Shown: positions 57,900 to 64,000 of the stretch, one piece after another
How positions within the stretch are numbered: the first letter of the stretch is position 1
How the letters are laid out: each line of letters starts with the position of its first letter
NCBI GenBank assembly: GCA_032622095.1
Contig: CP136065.1
Location: 62,543,094-62,607,093 of the forward strand
Direction of reading: 5' to 3'
DNA length: 64,000 bases
Source: Siphonodentalium dalli
Taxonomy: Eukaryota > Mollusca > Scaphopoda > Gadilida > Siphonodentaliidae
Position numbers and translations under genes: made by a program
The notes under the pieces: generated by a model
What the model was told of the DNA's origin: nothing
The model's database searches: none
Seen by the model: only the letters and a program-made list of their open reading frames with translations

Positions 57900-59817
57900 G
57901 GGTGATTCTCCATTAAATGAACAATTTCGTCCAGAAAATTCTGGGGAAAACAAGTTTGTCACATGCCGATGAATTTTATGTGAGTATGTAGAGCAGATAT
58001 TGGTGACCACGAAAATGACATTTGGAAAAATTATAGGGCCAGGTCAAGGTCAATCAAGGTCGTTCATTAGAGCATGTGCCAATGACGTTTTTTGGGGTTG
58101 AATCAGGGCAACGTCATTGTCAAATTCGCCCTTTCTCCAAAACTTGTTGACATGTGCCTTTTAATAGTTGAATTATCGTTATGAGTATATATTGTTTGAG
58201 TAGCCGATGATGTGTCCGCCCAAACGACGTATTGCGTAGCTCCGCGCGTTGAGACGTCTATGAGATACAGCCATTTGAATATACGTGGTGGAAATTGATG
58301 TGCTTTGTGGGCGTGACTTAGAGTTCAAACTCTCTAAAGGTCAACGAATACAGCGTTCAGATATGATAATTGGAAACAGATTTTGATCGCATAAAAGGCG
58401 ATTCCTATCAAGTCGGGCATGCCCTGGTCCCTCGTACACTTGGTTTGACTCCAAACGATCGAGGAACTCTGATGTAGACAACGTGAACATACGTCAATCA
58501 AAGTCTGTTCCCCAAGGGGTTCGCCAAATTGCAATGATAATTTAGAGTAGAAAACATTGTCGATGGATTTCTCTTACATGTTTCAAGATATTGAACTGAA
58601 ATTTGGTATTTAGGGGTTTCTCGGTGCGCTCAATCAGATATAATTGTCAGTGTGATATTCTGATGGTCCAAAATGTGTATTTTGACGCCGTTGCTATAAC
58701 ACACGAGCTGGAAATCGCCCCGCAGGCAGAACGATTGTTGAAAAGTACGGAAATAATTGACTTTTCAAACTGTCATCTGCTTCTCACTGAGACTGTTTGA
58801 TGTAAACGTCAATCCATTTAGAGAATTCGTTAGATTCCGTTGATCACCCCCCCCCCCACCACCACTCATTCACTCACCCCCCCCCCCGATTTTATATAAA
58901 CGCACTAAAACTAATCCATATGTCATATTTGTTCTTTTTATTTACACCCAGATCATCCCTTAACATGTTTTATTTGTTAGATCGTGTTTGCGTCTCTGGA
59001 TATTTCAAAATTAAAATTGCGTCATTACCCAAACAGGAGTGTTTGGGTAATGACGCGTATGGGTAATGACGATTTTCGTTTCAGCGTGCTCTTATATTTT
59101 GAATATCCATCACCTTTGAAAATGAACTAGTTTATGAACAAACAACCGCTGCGAGCTTTCGAAATAAACTTTTAATCGTTCGCCTACAGCATGTAACATT
59201 CAAATTATCTGCGTTTGTGTAATGACGCTGAATAAACATACGCTAGCGATTTCTAGTTTCAAAGGTTGATTTTGAAAAATTATTCAAGGAAACATAACCT
59301 GGGTTTATTTTTTCTAGACATTAAAGGATATTTACTCCACGATGCAACCATAGGTATGAACAAGCTATGTTTCTGGTGAAAATATCAGCCGTCTTTATCG
59401 TGCGTTTGGGTAATGATTCTATATAACGGGACATGCTTTTGGAAGACTTCACATGCTTTCCACTAACTAAATATTTTATTTCATAAAAATTATACGAATT
59501 GCATGGCGTTCAGTGCAAAATTCCGCACAAGAATATTAATTGGTTTAAAGATAAATCGTTCGGTGGCGAATGGGAACAATCAGGGAAGTTGAATGCCTTT
59601 GATTTGGGACATGCTGTTTCGGGGTACGTAGCCTGTAATATACACATGGCATATATGTTGTCACACGTCCATACTAAACCAGAAATGTATCTAATAAATG
59701 CCTGTATCGTGAGCTACAAGATCATTACCATCACTTTTATGTATGGTGGCCATTGTTTTTCATAGGATGAACTAATAACGCAGGACATGGGTTTGCTCGT
59801 TTACGGGAGAATCACCC
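57900..59817. mobile_element. Unclassified 1.92-kb inverted-end element, copy 1 of 3
   Basis: The ends are GGGTGATTCTCC and GGAGAATCACCC. Inside are two C-rich tracts (about 58848 and 58879), a perfect 16-bp-arm hairpin (59019-59056), and recurrent TTGGGTAATGACG words. No long ORF: the longest, 59499-59765, begins at TTG rather than ATG and shows no domain, and a 66-codon antisense frame is equally unsupported. Presumably non-autonomous; superfamily not assignable. Confidence 0.6.
59019..59056. repeat. Perfect hairpin, 16-bp arms, 6-base loop
   Basis: GCGTCATTACCCAAAC, AGGAGT, GTTTGGGTAATGACGC. Repeated at 61085-61122 and 63155-63192 in the other two copies. Related single-arm words occur in each copy (GTTTGTGTAATGACGC, CGTTTGGGTAATGA). 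Confidence 0.85.
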
Positions 59818-59965
59818 ATGCGCGTATTTGCGTACGCAATACTTGCGTACATGTGCGTACTTGCATAATTGCGTACGCAATATTTGCGTACATGCGCGTA
59901 TTTGCGTACGCAATACTTGCGTACATGTGCGTACTTGCATAATTGCGTACGCAATATTTGCGTGT
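59818..59965. repeat. 148-bp spacer between element copies 1 and 2
   Basis: Two near-identical halves built from TTGCGTACGCAATA (self-complementary TTGCGTACGCAA), TTGCGTACATG and CTTGCATAATTGCGTACG. No match inside the element body was noticed. Confidence 0.75.
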
Positions 59966-61883
59966 GGGTGATTCTCCATTAAATGAACAATTTCGTCCAG
60001 AAAATTCTGGGGAAAAAAAGTTTGTCACATGCCGATGAATTTTATGTGAGTATGTAGAGCAGATATTGGTGACCACGAAAATGACATTTGGAAAAATTAT
60101 AGGGCCAGGTCAAGGTCAATCAAGGTCGTTCATTAGAGCATGTGCCAATGACGTTTTTTGGGGTTGAATCAGGGCAACGTCATTGTCAAATTCGCCCTTT
60201 CTCCAAAACTTGTTGACATGTGCCTTTTAATAGTTGAATTATCGTTATGAGTATATATTGTTTGAGTAGCCGATGATGTGTCCGCCCAAACGACGTATTG
60301 CGTAGCTCCGCGCGTTGAGACGTCTATGAGATACAGCCATTTGAATATACGTGGTGGAAATTGATGTGCTTTGTGGGCGTGACTTAGAGTTCAAACTCTC
60401 TAAAGGTCAACGAATACAGCGTTCAGATATGATAATTGGAAACAGATTTTGATCGCATAAAAGGCGATTCCTATCAAGTCGGGCATGCCCTGGTCCCTCG
60501 TACACTTGGTTTGACTCCAAACGATCGAGGAACTCTGATGTAGACAACGTGAACATACGTCAATCAAAGTCTGTTCCCCAAGGGGTTCGCCAAATTGCAA
60601 TGATAATTTAGAGTAGAAAACATTGTCGATGGATTTCTCTTACATGTTTCAAGATATTGAACTGAAATTTGGTATTTAGGGGTTTCTCGGTGCGCTCAAT
60701 CAGATAGAATTGTCAGTGTGATATTCTGATGGTCCAAAATGTGTATTTTGACGCCGTTGCTATAACACACGAGCCGGAAATCGCCCCGCAGGCAGAACGA
60801 TTGTTGAAAAGTACGGAAATAATTGACTTTTCAAACTGTCATCTGCTTCTCACTGAGACTGTTTGATGTAAACGTCAATCCATTTAGAGAATTCGTTAGA
60901 TTCCGTTGATCACCCCCCCCCCCCACCACCACTCATTCACTCACCCCCCCCCCGATTTTATATAAACGCACTAAAACTAATCCATATGTCATATTTGTTC
61001 TTTTTATTTACACCCAGATCATCCCTTAACATGTTTTATTTGTTAGATCGTGTTTGCGTCTCTGGATATTTCAAAATTAAAATTGCGTCATTACCCAAAC
61101 AGGAGTGTTTGGGTAATGACGCGTTTGGGTAATGACGATTTTCGTTTCAGCGTGCTCTTATATTTTGAATATCCATCACCTTTGAAAATGAACTAGTTTA
61201 TGAACAAACAACCGCTGCGAGCTTTCGAAATAAACTTTTAATCGTTCGCCTACAGCATGTAACATTCAAATTATCTGCGTTTGTGTAATGACGCTGAATA
61301 AACATACGCTAGCGATTTCTAGTTTCAAAGGTTGATTTTGAAAAATTATTCAAGGAAACATAACCTGGGTTTATTTTTTCTAGACATTAAAGGATATTTA
61401 CTCCACGATGCAACCATAGGTATGAACAAGCTATGTTTCTGGTGAAAATATCAGCCGTCTTTATCGTGCGTTTGGGTAATGATTCTATATAACGGGACAT
61501 GCTTTTGGAAGACTTCACATGCTTTCCACTAACTAAATATTTTATTTCATAAAAATTATACGAATTGCATGGCGTTCAGTGCAAAATTCCGCACAAGAAT
61601 ATTAATTGGTTTAAAGATAAATCGTTCGGTGGCGAATGGGAACAATCAGGGAAGTTGAATGCCTTTGATTTGGGACATGCTGTTTCGGGGTACGTAGCCT
61701 GTAATATACACATGGCATATATGTTGTCACACGTCCATACTAAACCAGAAATGTATCTAATAAATGCCTGTATCGTGAGCTACAAGATCATTACCATCAC
61801 TTTTATGTATGGTGGCCATTGTTTTTCATAGGATGAACTAATAACGCAGGACATGGGTTTGCTCGTTTACGGGAGAATCACCC
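59966..61883. mobile_element. Unclassified 1.92-kb inverted-end element, copy 2 of 3
   Basis: Offset exactly 2066 bp from copy 1 and almost identical. Differences noticed: CAGATAGAATTG for CAGATATAATTG, GAGCCGGAAA for GAGCTGGAAA, GCGTTTGGG for GCGTATGGG, and lengths of the C tracts. Confidence 0.6.
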
Positions 61884-62031
61884 ATGCGCGTATTTGCGTA
61901 CGCAATACTTGCGTACATGTGCGTACTTGCATAATTGCGTACGCAATATTTGCGTACATGCGCGTATTTGCGTACGCAATACTTGCGTACATGTGCGTAC
62001 TTGCATAATTGCGTACGCAATATTTGCGTGT
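61884..62031. repeat. 148-bp spacer between element copies 2 and 3
   Basis: Appears identical to 59818-59965 in length and sequence. Confidence 0.75.
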
Positions 62032-63953
62032 GGGTGATTCTCCATTAAATGAACAATTTCGTCCAGAAAATTCTGGGGAAAAAAAGTTTGTCACATGCCG
62101 ATGAATTTTATGTGAGTATGTAGAGCAGATATTGGTGACCACGAAAATGACATTTGGAAAAATTATAGGGCCAGGTCAAGGTCAATCAAGGTCGTTCATT
62201 AGAGCATGTGCCAATGACGTTTTTTGGGGTTGAATCAGGGCAACGTCATTGTCAAATTCGCCCTTTCTCCAAAACTTGTTGACATGTGCCTTTTAATAGT
62301 TGAATTATCGTTATGAGTATATATTGTTTGAGTAGCCGATGATGTGTCCGCCCAAACGACGTATTGCGTAGCTCCGCGCGTTGAGACGTCTATGAGATAC
62401 AGCCATTTGAATATACGTGGTGGAAATTGATGTGCTTTGTGGGCGTGACTTAGAGTTCAAACTCTCTAAAGGTCAACGAATACAGCGTTCAGATATGATA
62501 ATTGGAAACAGATTTTGATCGCATAAAAGGCGATTCCTATCAAGTCGGGCATGCCCTGGTCCCTCGTACACTTGGTTTGACTCCAAACGATCGAGGAACT
62601 CTGATGTAGACAACGTGAACATACGTCAATCAAAGTCTGTTCCCCAAGGGGTTCGCCAAATTGCAATGATAATTTATAGTAGAAAACATTGTCGATGGAT
62701 TTCTCTTACATGTTTCAAGATATTGAACTGAAATTTGGTATTTAGGGGTTTCTCGGTGCGCTCAATCAGATAGAATTGTCAGTGTGATATTCTGATGGTC
62801 CAAAATGTGTATTTTGACGCCGTTACTATAACACACGAGCCGGAAATCGCCCCGCAGGCAGAACGATTGTTGAAAAGTACGGAAATAATTGACTTTTCAA
62901 ACTGTCATCTGCTTCTCACTGAGACTGTTTGATGTAAACGTCAATCCATTTAGAGAATTCGTTAGATTCCGTTGATCACCCCCCCCCCCCCACCACCACT
63001 CATTCACTCACCCCCCCCCCCCCGATTTTATATAAACGCACTAAAACTAATCCATATGTCATATTTGTTCTTTTTATTTACACCCAGATCATCCCTTAAC
63101 ATGTTTTATTTGTTAGATCGTGTTTGCGTCTCTGGATATTTCAAAATTAAAATTGCGTCATTACCCAAACAGGAGTGTTTGGGTAATGACGCGTTTGGGT
63201 AATGACGATTTTCGTTTCAGCGTGCTCTTATATTTTGAATATCCATCACCTTTGAAAATGAACTAGTTTATGAACAAACAACCGCTGCGAGCTTTCGAAA
63301 TAAACTTTTAATCGTTCGCCTACAGCATGTAACATTCAAATTATCTGCGTTTGTGTAATGACGCTGAATAAACATACGCTAGCGATTTCTAGTTTCAAAG
63401 GTTGATTTTGAAAAATTATTCAAGGAAACATAACCTGGGTTTATTTTTTCTAGACATTAAAGGATATTTACTCCACGATGCAACCATAGGTATGAACAAG
63501 CTATGTTTCTGGTGAAAATATCAGCCGTCTTTATCGTGCGTTTGGGTAATGATTCTATATAACGGGACATGCTTTTGGAAGACTTCACATGCTTTCCACT
63601 AACTAAATATTTTATTTCATAAAAATTATACGAATTGCATGGCGTTCAGTGCAAAATTCCGCACAAGAATATTAATTGGTTTAAAGATAAATCGTTCGGT
63701 GGCGAATGGGAACAATCAGGGAAGTTGAATGCCTTTGATTTGGGACATGCTGTTTCGGGGTACGTAGCCTGTAATATACACATGGCATATATGTTGTCAC
63801 ACGTCCATACTAAACCAGAAATGTATCTAATAAATGCCTGTATCGTGAGCTACAAGATCATTACCATCACTTTTATGTATGGTGGCCATTGTTTTTCATA
63901 GGATGAACTAATAACGCAGGACATGGGTTTGCTCGTTTACGGGAGAATCACCC
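62032..63953. mobile_element. Unclassified 1.92-kb inverted-end element, copy 3 of 3
   Basis: Almost identical to copy 2, with 4 extra C residues in the C tracts and small changes such as CGTTACTATA. It ends GGAGAATCACCC at 63953, directly followed by TAAT and not by a spacer. Confidence 0.6.
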
Positions 63954-63957
63954 TAAT
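63954..63957. repeat. TAAT, right flank of the element trimer
   Basis: Pairs with 57896-57899. The remaining 43 bases to the window end are unannotated. Confidence 0.45.
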
Positions 63958-64000
63958 GCTGAATTTGATCTTTTGACTTGACTATTTATATTCTATTCTC

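Noticed and set aside
59499-59765. 88-codon ORF conserved in all three element copies (also 61565 and 63635)
   Set aside because: It opens with TTG, not ATG. Conservation only reflects near-identical copies, and there is no recognisable domain.

Overview
The window looks like a stretch of animal nuclear genome. It is AT-rich and gene-poor, has long non-coding tracts and dense repeats, and carries tandem C2H2 zinc-finger genes of metazoan type (HTGEKPYQC linkers). The mixture of Helitron-like arrays with microsatellites, foldback elements and GGTCAAGGTCA-rich repeats suggests a marine invertebrate, most likely a mollusc; that placement is inference. I see no tRNA, rRNA, CRISPR array or bacterial operon.

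Layout. (1) 1-10.9 kb: a decayed acidic ORF, then a segment ending in a GTGAGT splice donor (2491). A repeat-filled presumptive intron follows, holding a hAT-type element with an 8-bp target duplication, palindromic MITEs and a 2.2-kb foldback element. (2) 10.8-13.0 kb: zinc-finger locus 1, with 13 intact fingers and about 10 more beyond a nonsense codon and two frameshifts. (3) 13.0-18.2 kb: a 5.2-kb minisatellite that begins inside a zinc-finger codon block. (4) 18.2-19.5 kb: a unique tail block, D1. (5) 19.5-31.6 kb: a 12-kb array of minus-strand Helitron-like elements with higher-order repeats and a possible captured terminal exon. (6) 31.7-33.15 kb: the rest of D1, joined abruptly to zinc-finger locus 2 (33.16-33.94 kb, broken and without a 5' exon), a 0.43-kb version of the same minisatellite, and tail block D2 (34.4-37.4 kb). 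(7) 37.4-43.6 kb: repeats, including a possible PIF/Harbinger-like element with TAA target duplications. (8) 43.65-53.3 kb: zinc-finger locus 3, a paralogue of locus 1 with a matching donor exon, a repeat-filled intron, an acceptor, a 12 x 25-residue cysteine-less repeat array derived from zinc fingers, and 11 canonical fingers. (9) 53.3-57.5 kb: a 198-bp tandem repeat and tail block D3. (10) 57.9-63.95 kb: three nearly identical 1.92-kb elements with 12-bp inverted ends, separated by identical 148-bp spacers. The trimer as a whole is flanked by TAAT.

The coding content is essentially one zinc-finger family in three segmentally duplicated loci, all on the plus strand. They are presumably nuclear DNA-binding proteins, two of them visibly decaying. 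Comparing tail blocks D1, D2 and D3 gives relative ages for several insertions. Comparisons were made by eye, so percent identities are not given and boundaries may be off by several bases.
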